Below, in pieces: positions 54,087 to 62,819 of a DNA stretch of 64,000 nucleotides. Made by a program: the position numbers and the translations under genes. The notes below the pieces were generated by a model. That model saw only the letters and a program-made list of their open reading frames with translations. It did no database searches and was not told the origin of the DNA. The stretch comes from Armatimonadota bacterium (lineage in GTDB: Bacteria > Armatimonadota > Fimbriimonadia > Fimbriimonadales > Fimbriimonadaceae). Each line of letters starts with the position of its first letter. Position 1 is the stretch's first letter. The stretch covers positions 1 through 64,000 of the forward strand of contig JAIUNY010000003.1 in the NCBI GenBank assembly GCA_020161505.1. Reading direction: 5' to 3'.

Positions 54087-54989
54087 TTAGTTCTCACGAT
54101 CCGGGCGGAACATGCACCAGTAGAACGGCACGGTTGCCGCGCTGCCGGTGGGTCGGCATCCGGTGTAGGTCAGACCGAGGCCAGCCGCGTCATAACTTGC
54201 GAACGGATCGCGCAGCACGTCGAACCCAGAGGTTCCGCCACCTGCTCGTCCAATCGGAAGGAACTTTGCGCTGGAGTCGGTTCGGACAAACACGTTGCCA
54301 CGACCGTACGCCCAGTGGGTGGTTGCGCCGCCGGGCACAAACCAAGCCGAGGCGAATTGGTTACCCGAACCGTTGCTGGAGTCGGGATATCCGCCCGGGT
54401 TGAACACGCACGGGCCGTTCGCGATCGGTGCGCTGCAACGCAGGGCCGGAACCGGGAGCGACTGACCGACACGGTTCGTGTTGCCTTGACCGTACCAGAG
54501 CAGTGGTAGAACGCTCGGAGCATTGACCGCAGTCGTGGAGTAGGAGCTGAGCAGACCATTCATCGTCAGGCCCATCTTTGCCGGCTCGCGACCGAGGGTC
54601 GTGGTGGAAGCACCCGTTTGATCCTTGTTGCCCGTGTGAGCATAGATCTGCAGGTTCTTCATGTAGGGACGCAGGCTGTTCGCCCAGTAGATCTCGTGTC
54701 AGGCATGAGTCGCCGGGGTGCTGATGCGCCAATCGACCGGAACCTCGGCGAGCAGGTTGAACTGCCAAGCGCCAGCTGAGCTGTAGATCAAGCTCAGAGG
54801 CATGAGGTCATCGTAGTCGGTCGTGTAGATCATCATCGCCGTGCCGGTTTGCTTGGCATTGCTGAGACCTTGGGTTTTCTTCGCAGCTTCCTTCGCTTGA
54901 GCGAATACGGGGAAGAGGATGGCCGCCAGAATGGCAATGATCGCGATCACCACCAGCAGTTCAATCAGGGTAAAAGCTGAGCGCTTCAT
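54087..54989 (-). pseudogene. Prepilin-type (DUF1559-like) protein, interrupted by an in-frame TGA
   Basis: The first part (54699-54989) starts with a prepilin leader and the [20 protein letters not shown] helix, preceded by AGGAG 8 nt upstream. It runs to [13 protein letters not shown], where TGA occurs at 54699-54701. The same frame then continues without shift through HEIYWANSLRPY (54663-54698) and M-K-N-L-Q-I-Y to the normal end at 54087. The family pattern crosses the stop smoothly: a WANxxxPYxKN block normally follows. Restoring the codon gives one protein of 300 residues. Options are a nonsense mutation, a sequencing error or TGA read-through (the next base is C, a leaky context). UGA is a normal stop elsewhere in the window. 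Confidence 0.85.
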
Positions 54990-55137
54990 TATGAGTACTC
55001 CTGGAGCGCCCCACGGCAATCCGTGGTAAGGCTGTCTCCAATTAACGTACATTACAAGAAAATCCGGCAAAAGTTTCCACGGAAACCCGGGAATCTTTAC
55101 TTTTTTCTGATGGTATCCGGCCCAAAGTCCGGGGTTG
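54990..55137. other. Promoter/leader region of the prepilin gene
   Basis: On the minus strand the leader holds a CCACGG-attg-CCGTGG hairpin (around 55008-55023) shortly before the AGGAG. A TTGCCG followed after ~18 nt by GTTAAT is a possible promoter. No gene was seen. Confidence 0.3.
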
Positions 55138-55908
55138 CTACGACCAAGCGGAGTTCGCGATCGCTTCCAGAGCCCTCATTCGAGACTCCAAGAGCATGAT
55201 CGACAGGCTGTCATGGCGATCCTGATCGGGGATCAACTCGCTGAGCCACCCTTCAAAACCCGTGATTTTGGGGAATTCGATGAGGATATCGAGCAGCCGG
55301 GCGGCTTCCTCGCTCAACCCCTCGTAAGTGGACTCCGGCAGGACATGGGCGATCTCGCCCTCCCCCTTGATCGACTCGCGGTATTCCAGCCAAGTCTTTC
55401 CCCAATCCTTGAGGTCGGAGTCAAAGGCATGGGTGGCGGTCATCGAGAGGGCCTGGACCAAGCGCTCCTGCGCAACCTCCAACGGAAGGTCCGGGCGAGA
55501 GAGTCGCTGGCTGGGGATCTGATCAAATCGGTGGCGCCACGGTTCCTGGTCGCGTAGATGCTCCTCGCGCCAGACTTCCTCCGTTTTCACGCCATGGGCG
55601 AACAGGAATCCCGTCTCGCACCCCGCCACTTTGCCGATCCAGCTAAAGTGCCCCCCCTGCCATTCCTTGAGCTTTGGGAAGGCATACCGGAGGCTGAATT
55701 CCGTGGCTCCCCGGGAGAGAGCGCCCTCCACCCATTGCTCGATATCGGTTCGCCAGAGAAGGGCATCGGGGTCGAAGAGGCCATCGAAACTATCTGGGCG
55801 AGGCAGGGCGACGCTTCCCTTTCCTTGGCTCAAGCCCCGAGCCCCAATCACCAGGGGCATCACATTTCGAATCATTCCCGTCCCGTCGTCCTTCCGTGGT
55901 TGTTCCAC
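55138..55908 (-). CDS. Hypothetical protein
   Basis: An unrecognised soluble protein of up to 256 residues, rich in Trp, Glu and Arg, without signal peptide, membrane helix or known catalytic motif. The region [18 protein letters not shown] and the acidic C-terminal half suggest a globular, mostly helical fold. Internal ATGs at codons 12 and 17 (MIRNVM, MPLVIG) are plausible later starts. It is followed, with 148 bp between, by the prepilin gene in the same direction. Confidence 0.6.
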   Translation of the reverse strand: MEQPRKDDGTGMIRNVMPLVIGARGLSQGKGSVALPRPDSFDGLFDPDALLWRTDIEQWVEGALSRGATEFSLRYAFPKLKEWQGGHFSWIGKVAGCETGFLFAHGVKTEEVWREEHLRDQEPWRHRFDQIPSQRLSRPDLPLEVAQERLVQALSMTATHAFDSDLKDWGKTWLEYRESIKGEGEIAHVLPESTYEGLSEEAARLLDILIEFPKITGFEGWLSELIPDQDRHDSLSIMLLESRMRALEAIANSAWS

Positions 55909-55969
55909 AGTCGTGGATCAAAGTCCAAGACGTGCGGCTCTTGCTGGGAGCCTCACGTGGGTCATGCGA

Positions 55970-56419
55970 TCAACCTCGCTTTGCGAGAACCGCCTGGAGC
56001 TTGGACGCTTGCTGGCTGCCGATCAGCATCTTTCGTCCACTCTTCAATTCTAGCTGGACACCTTCATCGCCCTGGGCGGAGAGGCATTGCACGGGAAATC
56101 CCCGGATTCCCCATCCACCATAGTCCCGGATCGGCTGGTACTTGACCTTCTGCGCCGCAGAAATATCCGCGAGTGGGAACGTGCAACGGTAGCTGGGAAC
56201 CCAGCCAAAGGAAACCGTGAGCTTCTCCCCGTCCACTTCGGTGACCATCCGAAAGAGAAACACCCATACGAGGAGAAGAGACGCGGGGATTGCCAGAAGC
56301 CAGATCGACCAAGTCTCCTTCCCCAGGTTCACGGAAAGGATCGGCATCAAGACCCCGATGAGAACCAGGAGCCCCTCCGCCCAAAGCGGAAAGCGTTGGA
56401 CTTCACGAAATCGCGCCAC
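55970..56419 (-). CDS. Membrane protein with PH-like domain
   Basis: A 149-residue protein with two N-terminal membrane helices (AEGLLVLIGVLMPILSV and WLLAIPASLLLVWVFLF) and a C-terminal beta-rich domain (TVSFGWVPSYRCTFPLADISAAQKVKY … GIRGFPVQCLSAQGDEGVQLELKSGRKMLIGSQQA). This layout and pattern resemble bacterial PH-like (bPH) domain proteins of unknown function. It starts after a strong hairpin that follows the RND gene. Confidence 0.7.
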   Translation of the reverse strand: MARFREVQRFPLWAEGLLVLIGVLMPILSVNLGKETWSIWLLAIPASLLLVWVFLFRMVTEVDGEKLTVSFGWVPSYRCTFPLADISAAQKVKYQPIRDYGGWGIRGFPVQCLSAQGDEGVQLELKSGRKMLIGSQQASKLQAVLAKRG

Positions 56420-56431
56420 ATCTCTCTTGAC

Positions 56432-56470
56432 GATCTCCCGGCGTCGGCGGGTTGCACACGCCGGGAGATC
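56432..56470 (-). terminator. Perfect 13-bp hairpin after the RND gene
   Basis: GATCTCCCGGCGT (56432-56444) pairs with ACGCCGGGAGATC (56458-56470), 3 bp beyond the RND stop. There is no T-run, so it may act as a T-less terminator or as a barrier to 3' decay. Confidence 0.55.
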
Positions 56471-56473
56471 CGT

Positions 56474-59400
56474 CTACGGCGACTGGGCGTCGACAGGCTC
56501 CGGCTCGCTGGCTCCCGCCGAGGCGGGGCTCGGCTCGACACCCTGAGCGGGAGCCAGATCGCGCTGATCGCCCCGCGCTTTGCGAGCGAGATCATCGAAG
56601 AACGAATAAACGACGGGCACGACGAAAAGCGTGAGAATCGTCGAGGTCGTTACGCCGCCGACGACAACCGTCGCCAGAGGCGCTTGGAGATCCGAATTCG
56701 CTCCTGGGGCCGCAGCAATCGGGAGCATGCCGAGAACCGTCGCGACGCTGGTCATCAAGATCGGGCGCAGTCGGGTGGGAGAAGCAAGCAGAATCGCCTC
56801 ATCCCGTTGCATTCCGCGTCCGCGTAGCTGATTCGTGTAATCGACGAGGAGAATCCCGTTCTTCACGACAATCCCCACCAGCATCAGGATGCCAATAAAC
56901 GCAGTGAGACCAAACGCTCTGTCGGTGAGGAAAAGAGAGAGCACGATGCCCACAGCGCACAGCGGCACGGTCGTGAGCACGACCAGTGGATAGATGAAGC
57001 TCTCGAACTGAGAGGCAAGAAGCATATAGATCAAGACCACGGCGAGGCCGACCGCCAAGCCGAGACCGGCGAACTCTTCGGCTTTGCGCCGCTGGCGCTC
57101 GCCCCAGTCCCATGTCACGCCCTGCGGCGTCTCGAAGCCCGCCATCTTCTTCTCCACATCCGCGATGACCTCGCTTTCCTTGCGATCCCCAAAGCGACCA
57201 CTTACCGAGATATACCGACGGCGGTCGAGGCGGTTGATCTGGTTCGGGCCACCCGTGATTTCAGGCTTTGCCACCTGACGCAACAGAATCTGAGTTCCCG
57301 TGGCGGGGTTGCGCTTGATGGGAATGTTGAGCAGGTCATCGACCGATTCGCGATCCGCTTCGGGAAGCTGGACATAGATCGGATACTGGAATCCGTCCTC
57401 TTGGAAGTAAGTGGAGAGCGTTCCGTTGGTGCTCGTGTTGATCGCGCTCGCGATCTCCTGGTAACTCACTCCCAGCGACTGCGCCGCTTGCCGATCGACT
57501 TCCCAGGTCAGTTCGGGGGTGGCTTCCTCAATGCTCACATCAACCCCTTCGAGTCCCACCACATCGGAGATCTCCTCCTTCACCTGATCGGCGACGGCGG
57601 AGATCTGCTGCATGTTGTTGCCAAAGATGTCGATCTGCATCCCCTGGTTGTTGCCACCCAGGATGTTGGAAACGAGATCAAACGGCTGTGCGGAGGCGCG
57701 GATGCCCGAGATTGGCCGCAGTTGGGCTTCGAGTCGTTTGGCGACCTCCTCAGTGGTGCCGGATCGCTCCTTTTTCAGCCGGATATTCGCGGCACCCGAG
57801 TTGGCTTGGGCTCCGCCCACGGATCCCCGGAACGAAATCCCGGCTCCGACGGCGAGGAAGACCGTCTCGATATCCTTGTCAGCCAGCAGAACCTTTTCCA
57901 CTTGCTCCATCTTGTCGATGGTCGTGCTGAGGGCGGTTCCGACGGGAAGACGAACGCGCACGTTGAGGTCGCCTGTGTCGGTTTTGGGGAGATTCTCATT
58001 GCCGACCCGATCCCATAGAGGGATGACGGCAAGCGTGACCACCGTGACCGCGCCGACCACTGTCCAACGATGCCGCAGCGCCCAGACCAAGCCTCGGCGA
58101 TACGACTCATCAAGCCGGTTGAACGCCAGACCCATCTTTGCGGAGAGCCGTTTGAAGAAGTTTGGCGCCGCCAGTTGCTCTTCCGGATGCTCGAGTTCGT
58201 GAACTTCCTTGCTGCTCACCACCCGGGAGGCCAGCATCGGAACGACGGTGGTCGCATCGAGGAGCGAGACGGCGAGAGAGAAAATCACAACCAGAGCGAG
58301 CTGAGTAAAAATCTGCCCCGACTGGCCTTGAATCAAGAAAAGAGGCACGAAGACAACCATCACCGTGATCGTTGAGGCGACCACTGCCTGCATGATCTCG
58401 TTCGGGCCGGAGATGCTCGCATCAACCGCCGACTTCTTGTCCCGCTCCATGTGCCGGAAGATGTTCTCCAGAATGACTATGGCGTCATCGACAATCAACC
58501 CGGTGGCAAGGGCCAGGCCGCTGAGAGAGATGGTGTTGAGCGTAAAGCCCATGAAGTACATCAGGGCGAACGTGCTGGTGATCGAAATCGGGATGGAGAG
58601 TGCGACCACGATGGTGGAACGCACATTGCGCAGGAAGAAGAGGATCGCAAGAATGGCGAGGGTTCCGCCGATGATGGCGTGCTCCTGGAGTTTGTGGACG
58701 GAATCCTTGATGAATCCGGCCTGCTCATAGGCCACGGCGAACTTGAGATCGGGGTAGGCGCGTTCGATCTCCTTGACCTTCTCCTTCACCGCCGCGACGG
58801 TGTCGATGGTGTTCGCTTCGCGCTGCTTGGTGATGCTGAGGCCCACGGCGTTCTCGCCGTTGACACGGGTGAAAACTCTTTGCTCGCGCGCTTCGTCGGT
58901 GATCGTCGCGACTTCCTTGAGCAGAACTTGGCGACCATCCGTGGTTCTCAGAGGAGTGTTCTCTGCATCCTGAAGCGACTTGAAGTAGCCGCTGGATCGG
59001 ATGATGTATTCCTTTTCGCCCGCTTTTGCAATGCCGGCGGGCTGACTCAGGTTCTCGGCGCGAATTCGGCCGACCACCTCGCTCAACGTGATGTTGTACG
59101 CCTGGAGCTTCTCCGGCTTCACGTTGATGATGATCGCGCGTTCCCGGCCCCCCGTGACACTCACCTGAGCCACGCCAGGGGTCGATTCGATCATTGGCGC
59201 GATCTCGTTGACCAGCAGCGTACGGAGCTTGATCGGATCCTCCATGCCGGTGACGCCGAAGATGGTGATCGGGAAACTGTTGGGATCGAATTTGAAAACG
59301 ACCGGAGGCGTGATGTTCGGGTCGTTGGGAAACTGACGGTACGCGCGTTGGACGAACTGAAGAACATCTACCGCAGCGCGATCGACATCCACCCCGTAGT

Positions 59401-59686
59401 TCAGGGTCACCCGGACCGAGGATTGCCCCAGTTCCGATGTGGACGATACCGAGTACAAACCTGGGATCGTGGAGACCGCTTGCTCCACCGGGCGGGTGAT
59501 TTGGGTTTCGATTTCTTGCGGCGGAGTGTTTGGCCAGTTCGTGTTCACCGCCACCACGGGGAGGTCAACCCTCGGGAGCAGATCGACCGGGAGCCGGGTG
59601 AAACAGATGATGCCCAGGAGGACGAGCGCGGCAATTCGCATCGTCACCGCGACGGGTCGGCTGACCGACCACCGTGCGACGCTCAT
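56474..59686 (-). CDS. RND efflux transporter (AcrB/HAE1 family)
   Basis: Inner-membrane proton-driven pump of 1070 residues with the expected 12 TM layout and two large periplasmic loops. The proton-relay acids are in LALATGLIVDDAIVILENIF (Asp-Asp in TM4). Other signatures are RPVAVTMRIAALVLLGIICF at the start, GREPAIIINVK-like porter text (GGRERAIIINVKPEKLQAY), IGGTLAILAILFFLRNVRST and GIVVKNGILLVDYTNQLRGRG. Substrates could be drugs, lipids or metabolites. It overlaps the adaptor gene by 4 bp. An outer-membrane TolC-type channel is not in the window. The C-terminus has a Pro/Ala/Glu-rich tail. Confidence 0.95.
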   Translation of the reverse strand: MSVARWSVSRPVAVTMRIAALVLLGIICFTRLPVDLLPRVDLPVVAVNTNWPNTPPQEIETQITRPVEQAVSTIPGLYSVSSTSELGQSSVRVTLNYGVDVDRAAVDVLQFVQRAYRQFPNDPNITPPVVFKFDPNSFPITIFGVTGMEDPIKLRTLLVNEIAPMIESTPGVAQVSVTGGRERAIIINVKPEKLQAYNITLSEVVGRIRAENLSQPAGIAKAGEKEYIIRSSGYFKSLQDAENTPLRTTDGRQVLLKEVATITDEAREQRVFTRVNGENAVGLSITKQREANTIDTVAAVKEKVKEIERAYPDLKFAVAYEQAGFIKDSVHKLQEHAIIGGTLAILAILFFLRNVRSTIVVALSIPISITSTFALMYFMGFTLNTISLSGLALATGLIVDDAIVILENIFRHMERDKKSAVDASISGPNEIMQAVVASTITVMVVFVPLFLIQGQSGQIFTQLALVVIFSLAVSLLDATTVVPMLASRVVSSKEVHELEHPEEQLAAPNFFKRLSAKMGLAFNRLDESYRRGLVWALRHRWTVVGAVTVVTLAVIPLWDRVGNENLPKTDTGDLNVRVRLPVGTALSTTIDKMEQVEKVLLADKDIETVFLAVGAGISFRGSVGGAQANSGAANIRLKKERSGTTEEVAKRLEAQLRPISGIRASAQPFDLVSNILGGNNQGMQIDIFGNNMQQISAVADQVKEEISDVVGLEGVDVSIEEATPELTWEVDRQAAQSLGVSYQEIASAINTSTNGTLSTYFQEDGFQYPIYVQLPEADRESVDDLLNIPIKRNPATGTQILLRQVAKPEITGGPNQINRLDRRRYISVSGRFGDRKESEVIADVEKKMAGFETPQGVTWDWGERQRRKAEEFAGLGLAVGLAVVLIYMLLASQFESFIYPLVVLTTVPLCAVGIVLSLFLTDRAFGLTAFIGILMLVGIVVKNGILLVDYTNQLRGRGMQRDEAILLASPTRLRPILMTSVATVLGMLPIAAAPGANSDLQAPLATVVVGGVTTSTILTLFVVPVVYSFFDDLARKARGDQRDLAPAQGVEPSPASAGASEPEPVDAQSP

Positions 59687-61368
59687 CGTGATCCGCCTCC
59701 ACCAGGTCTGCCCGATCCGCCACCCTGGGCACCACCCGGCCCACCTGGCCCGCCTTCTGGCTTCTTGACTTCGATCACCCGGCGGGTTCCGTCAAGTCCC
59801 CGCTCGGCGGAAACCGTGACACCACTTCCCTCCCGAACGGGACTGAAGCTGAGCACCACAACTTTGTCCCCCAGGGCCAAGCCGCTCAGAATTTCTGCAT
59901 TGTTGGCGTCCGACTCTCCGACGGTCACCTTCTTTTTGACGGCTTTGCCGTCGGGGCCAATTGCCGTGACACTACCCTCTTGAATTGCATCCTTAGGAAT
60001 AGCGATCTGGGCTTCGGTTCGGCGCAACTCGATCGCTACTTTGGCAAACATGCCCGGCTTCAGCATCGCGCTTTGGTCGGAAATCCGAATGCGCACCAGA
60101 GCTTGCCGGTCTTGGGGATCGGCGCTCGGAACCACCCGTTCGACCCGGCCCTGAATCGAGTCGGCACCCAGACCGTCGATGGTGAGGCGAGCCACGGTGC
60201 CGCGCTGAATGCGACCTGCTTGGTCAATCGGCACCGAGGCGTTGATGAGGAGGTTCTTTGTTGATTCGACCACCAGAACCGGGGATCCTGGTGAGGCAAT
60301 GGCTCCCGGATCGGCGTTGCGTTTGGTGACGGTGCCAGCAATCGTGGAGCGTAGTTCGGTGTCGGACTTTTGGGAAGCAGCGGATTGGACTTGGGCCTCT
60401 GCCGAATCGACACCGGCCCGGAGCGCTTCGAGATTCGCCTGGTTCGCCGGGATTTGGGCTCGACCGGCTTCGGCGGACGTGAGAAAAGCTCTGGCCTGAT
60501 CCAGTCTTGCCTTGGCGGCTTCGATCTCCGCCTCGGCGGAGGCCTTGATCGACTTCAGGTTCGTCACGGCGGAGGCTTGCCGAGCCTTGGCGGTGTTGAC
60601 GTCGGCGACAGCGGACTCCACCTCACCCTGTCGGACTTCCAGGTTCGCGGCGGCACTAGCTCTTGCGGTGGTTGCGTCGTCCCGATCCGCTGCCGAAACA
60701 AAGCCCTTTTCGTACAGGTTTTGGAGTCTCGTGGCTTTGGCTTCCGCATTGTCTAGAGTGGCGCGGGCCGCCTTCACTTGAGCCTGCCGATTCTTCAGCT
60801 CAGCCTGAGCCGCCACCAACTCCGCATCCGCCTCTTTCAGGTTCGCCTCCGAAGTCGCGATTCTCGCCTCGGTGTTTCGTTGCACCTGAGTCAGATTCGC
60901 GCGAGCATTCGCCACCTCGGCCCGAGCCTGCCGCACATTCTGTTCAATCTGGATATTGTTCGCCTGCACCGTCGCTTGGGCTTGGGCGAGCCGACTGCGC
61001 GACTCGTTCGCCCGGGCCTTTGCATCCAAAACTCCCGCTTCCGCTTGATCGGGGTCGATTCGGGCCAAAAGCTGTCCTGGCTGGACTGGTTCGCCCTCCC
61101 GAACTTCGAGATAAATGATCCGCCCGGTAACGCGCGAGGCGATGTTCACCGTGAATTCGGGCGTGACGGTGCCCACGGTCTCAATGGCCTCAATAATGGG
61201 AAAGCTCTGAGCAGTCGCGACTTCGACACTGGAGGCAGCGCCCCGACGAGCACCTGCCTCTTTCTTTTGGTCGGCTTCCTTGGCGTCCATCGTCTGCATT
61301 CGCCAGAAAACCATGCCGCCGAGGGCCACCACCGGCACCAAAATCGATGCCCACGTCTTAAACGCCAT
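59683..61368 (-). CDS. RND membrane fusion protein with extra-long coiled-coil hairpin
   Basis: Periplasmic adaptor that links the RND pump to an outer-membrane channel; 561 residues, well over the usual 370-420. Order: signal anchor (SILVPVVALGGMVFW), lipoyl half (EAIETVGTVTPEFTVNIASRVTGRI), an alpha-helical hairpin of roughly 230 residues (~115-345) full of Ala/Gln/Glu heptads, lipoyl half 2, beta-barrel (VPIDQAGRIQRGTVARLTIDGL), membrane-proximal domain, and a Gly/Pro-rich tail. The hairpin is about twice as long as normal, implying a long reach across the envelope. AAGGTG and a TATAAC box lie just before the ATG. Confidence 0.9.
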   Translation of the reverse strand: MAFKTWASILVPVVALGGMVFWRMQTMDAKEADQKKEAGARRGAASSVEVATAQSFPIIEAIETVGTVTPEFTVNIASRVTGRIIYLEVREGEPVQPGQLLARIDPDQAEAGVLDAKARANESRSRLAQAQATVQANNIQIEQNVRQARAEVANARANLTQVQRNTEARIATSEANLKEADAELVAAQAELKNRQAQVKAARATLDNAEAKATRLQNLYEKGFVSAADRDDATTARASAAANLEVRQGEVESAVADVNTAKARQASAVTNLKSIKASAEAEIEAAKARLDQARAFLTSAEAGRAQIPANQANLEALRAGVDSAEAQVQSAASQKSDTELRSTIAGTVTKRNADPGAIASPGSPVLVVESTKNLLINASVPIDQAGRIQRGTVARLTIDGLGADSIQGRVERVVPSADPQDRQALVRIRISDQSAMLKPGMFAKVAIELRRTEAQIAIPKDAIQEGSVTAIGPDGKAVKKKVTVGESDANNAEILSGLALGDKVVVLSFSPVREGSGVTVSAERGLDGTRRVIEVKKPEGGPGGPGGAQGGGSGRPGGGGSR

Positions 61369-61469
61369 ATCACCTTAGTTATACGCGTTCCGTGGCGACC
61401 GATTGGCGGGATTGCGGGCATCTTGATGGAATCTAAATGGTTGGCCCGGAAGTTGGGTAGAACCCAAGC

Positions 61470-62072
61470 ATGTCCAGTGCCCTCTCACAGGAAGTGGAGC
61501 GGAAGATTGTCGCCTACTGGGAGTGGTTTGGCGTCAATGCAGGCAAACTGCGATCCATCGGGCCTGACGCCGCCATGGAGCAACTGGCCACCCGGCTTTT
61601 CCAGATCATTCCCGGCGTCGGGATTGGGCTCCGGGGGAATCCGGGCGATGATGAATGGATGATCGAAGTCTCGCCGAATGGCCAGCGCGAAATGATCTCC
61701 ACTGTGGAGCAGATTGCTTCCCTGGCCCCAAGTGCTCCCGGGTGGCGGGTCGTGCCATTCCGACAGCCCGCACCGATTGCCGAACAGCACATCCATCTCG
61801 GGCCCTACAAACTCGATTTCGATCGAGTTCTCTACGAGATCACCGATCGACGAGGCGAGATGCTGGCGCTCCGCGTTTTTGTGCCTCTGCCCAAGGAACT
61901 AGGCCATGAAGCCTTGCTGATGGCGGCGTTCATTGCCGTGGACTCGGCTTTGGGGGAATACACGTCGATGATGCGGGTGGACGAGATCGAGTACGCCCTC
62001 CCCGAACTCGCCCCCGAGTCCGCCCGGCCCCTTCGGTATCTCCGAGGCGAAGTCCGGCGCGACTTGAATTGA
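61470..62072 (+). CDS. Hypothetical protein
   Basis: A 200-residue soluble protein without signal peptide that I do not recognise. Text such as PGVGIGLRGNPGDDEWMIEVSPNGQREMISTVEQI and LLMAAFIAVDSALGEYTSMMRVDEIEYAL suggests an alpha/beta fold with a conserved acidic C-terminus, of the kind found in proteins annotated DUF or immunity-like. TAGAAC lies 6 nt before the ATG, a weak version of the leaderless promoter pattern. It converges on the M15 peptidase gene with a 4-bp gap. Confidence 0.6.
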   Translation: MSSALSQEVERKIVAYWEWFGVNAGKLRSIGPDAAMEQLATRLFQIIPGVGIGLRGNPGDDEWMIEVSPNGQREMISTVEQIASLAPSAPGWRVVPFRQPAPIAEQHIHLGPYKLDFDRVLYEITDRRGEMLALRVFVPLPKELGHEALLMAAFIAVDSALGEYTSMMRVDEIEYALPELAPESARPLRYLRGEVRRDLN

Positions 62073-62076
62073 ATGA

Positions 62077-62541
62077 CTACGGCTTTTCGAAGTGCTGATA
62101 GTCTTTGGCGCCGCGCCAATCGCCGCCCCATCTCCAGCCGTATTTCTTGAAAATCTTCACCGCTCGGCTCGTCCGCGTGAGGGAGGCAGGGTGCGCGGGG
62201 TCGTAGCGGCGGGGGGATTTCCCGCTTGCGGAGACGAAGGGGTTGTAGTACGGATCCAGGTCGATGGCTCGACCAGTGGCATGCTTGGAGAGCTTTTTGC
62301 TTCGAATCCCGGGCCCCTCGATCGTACGATAGTTGAACCCGGATGTATTGTTGTCATCCACCGAAGACTGATCGTGCCAGCGATACTTCACCACGGGAAC
62401 CACTTTTTCGATGGGGTATTCCGCTGCCTCTAGATCGCGAAAGATCTGTTTGACTTCGCCGGCAAGCCGCCGATCGACGACGATCTGCCCTTGGTGCTTT
62501 TTCCCGTCAAACCCCCAGTACGTGACGGTAACGACTTCCAT
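62077..62541 (-). CDS. M15-type D,D/L,D-carboxypeptidase, catalytic part (frameshifted from its anchor)
   Basis: The catalytic domain of an M15-family peptidase that trims peptidoglycan stem peptides: VVTVTYWGFDGKKHQGQIVV, SKHATGRAIDLDPYYNPF (zinc His and Asp) and GWRWGGDWRGAKDYQHFEKP (second zinc His). As called it has 154 residues and no signal peptide, although these enzymes work outside the membrane. Reading this frame further upstream is open and gives YDPRPGTWSKQVSAIRS, but without a start. The overlapping ORF at 62430-62768, in another frame, supplies a signal anchor. The best explanation is one gene split by a frameshift around 62545-62560. Confidence 0.8.
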   Translation of the reverse strand: MEVVTVTYWGFDGKKHQGQIVVDRRLAGEVKQIFRDLEAAEYPIEKVVPVVKYRWHDQSSVDDNNTSGFNYRTIEGPGIRSKKLSKHATGRAIDLDPYYNPFVSASGKSPRRYDPAHPASLTRTSRAVKIFKKYGWRWGGDWRGAKDYQHFEKP

Positions 62542-62768
62542 CGAGCGGATGGCGGAAACTTGTTTCGACCAAGTGCCTGGGCGCGGGTCATACGGCTGTC
62601 CACGATCAGAGTGGGGGCCTCGGCATTCTTGACTTTCAGAGGGCGCTGCGGCGGGGCTTTTTTCGACTTCCGGACGGTCGGTCGCGGGTTATTCCAGACC
62701 CAAATCGCGGCTCCCGCTCCTGCGAGCGCGATTCCGCAGATCACCCCGAGGAGCACTCGCTTTCCCAT
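62430..62768 (-). CDS. N-terminal signal-anchor part of the M15 peptidase (frameshifted)
   Basis: A 112-residue ORF that begins with a classic signal anchor (MGKRVLLGVICGIALAGAGA) and a Lys/Pro-rich linker, then SRMTRAQALGRNKFPPSAR. After that point the translation turns into Ser/Gly/Arg-rich text typical of a wrong frame, exactly where the other frame starts to show the conserved VTYWGFDG motif of M15 peptidases. The ATG at 62768 has TAAACT 6 nt upstream. If a -1-type shift near the end of NKFPPSAR is corrected, the two ORFs join into one exported enzyme of ~230 residues. Confidence 0.65.
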   Translation of the reverse strand: MGKRVLLGVICGIALAGAGAAIWVWNNPRPTVRKSKKAPPQRPLKVKNAEAPTLIVDSRMTRAQALGRNKFPPSARWKSLPSRTGGLTGKSTKGRSSSIGGLPAKSNRSFAI

Positions 62769-62774
62769 GGGAGC

Positions 62775-62813
62775 AGTTTAGCCCTTCGCGCTCAGCGGAG
62801 CGATTGGTAAAGT
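62775..62813. promoter_or_regulatory. Divergent leaderless promoters (M15 peptidase / macrodomain)
   Basis: Only 51 bp separate the two ATGs. On the minus strand TAAACT (62775-62780) ends 6 nt before the ATG at 62768. On the plus strand TAAAGT (62808-62813) ends 6 nt before the ATG at 62820. Confidence 0.48.
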
Positions 62814-62819
62814 GAGCAC

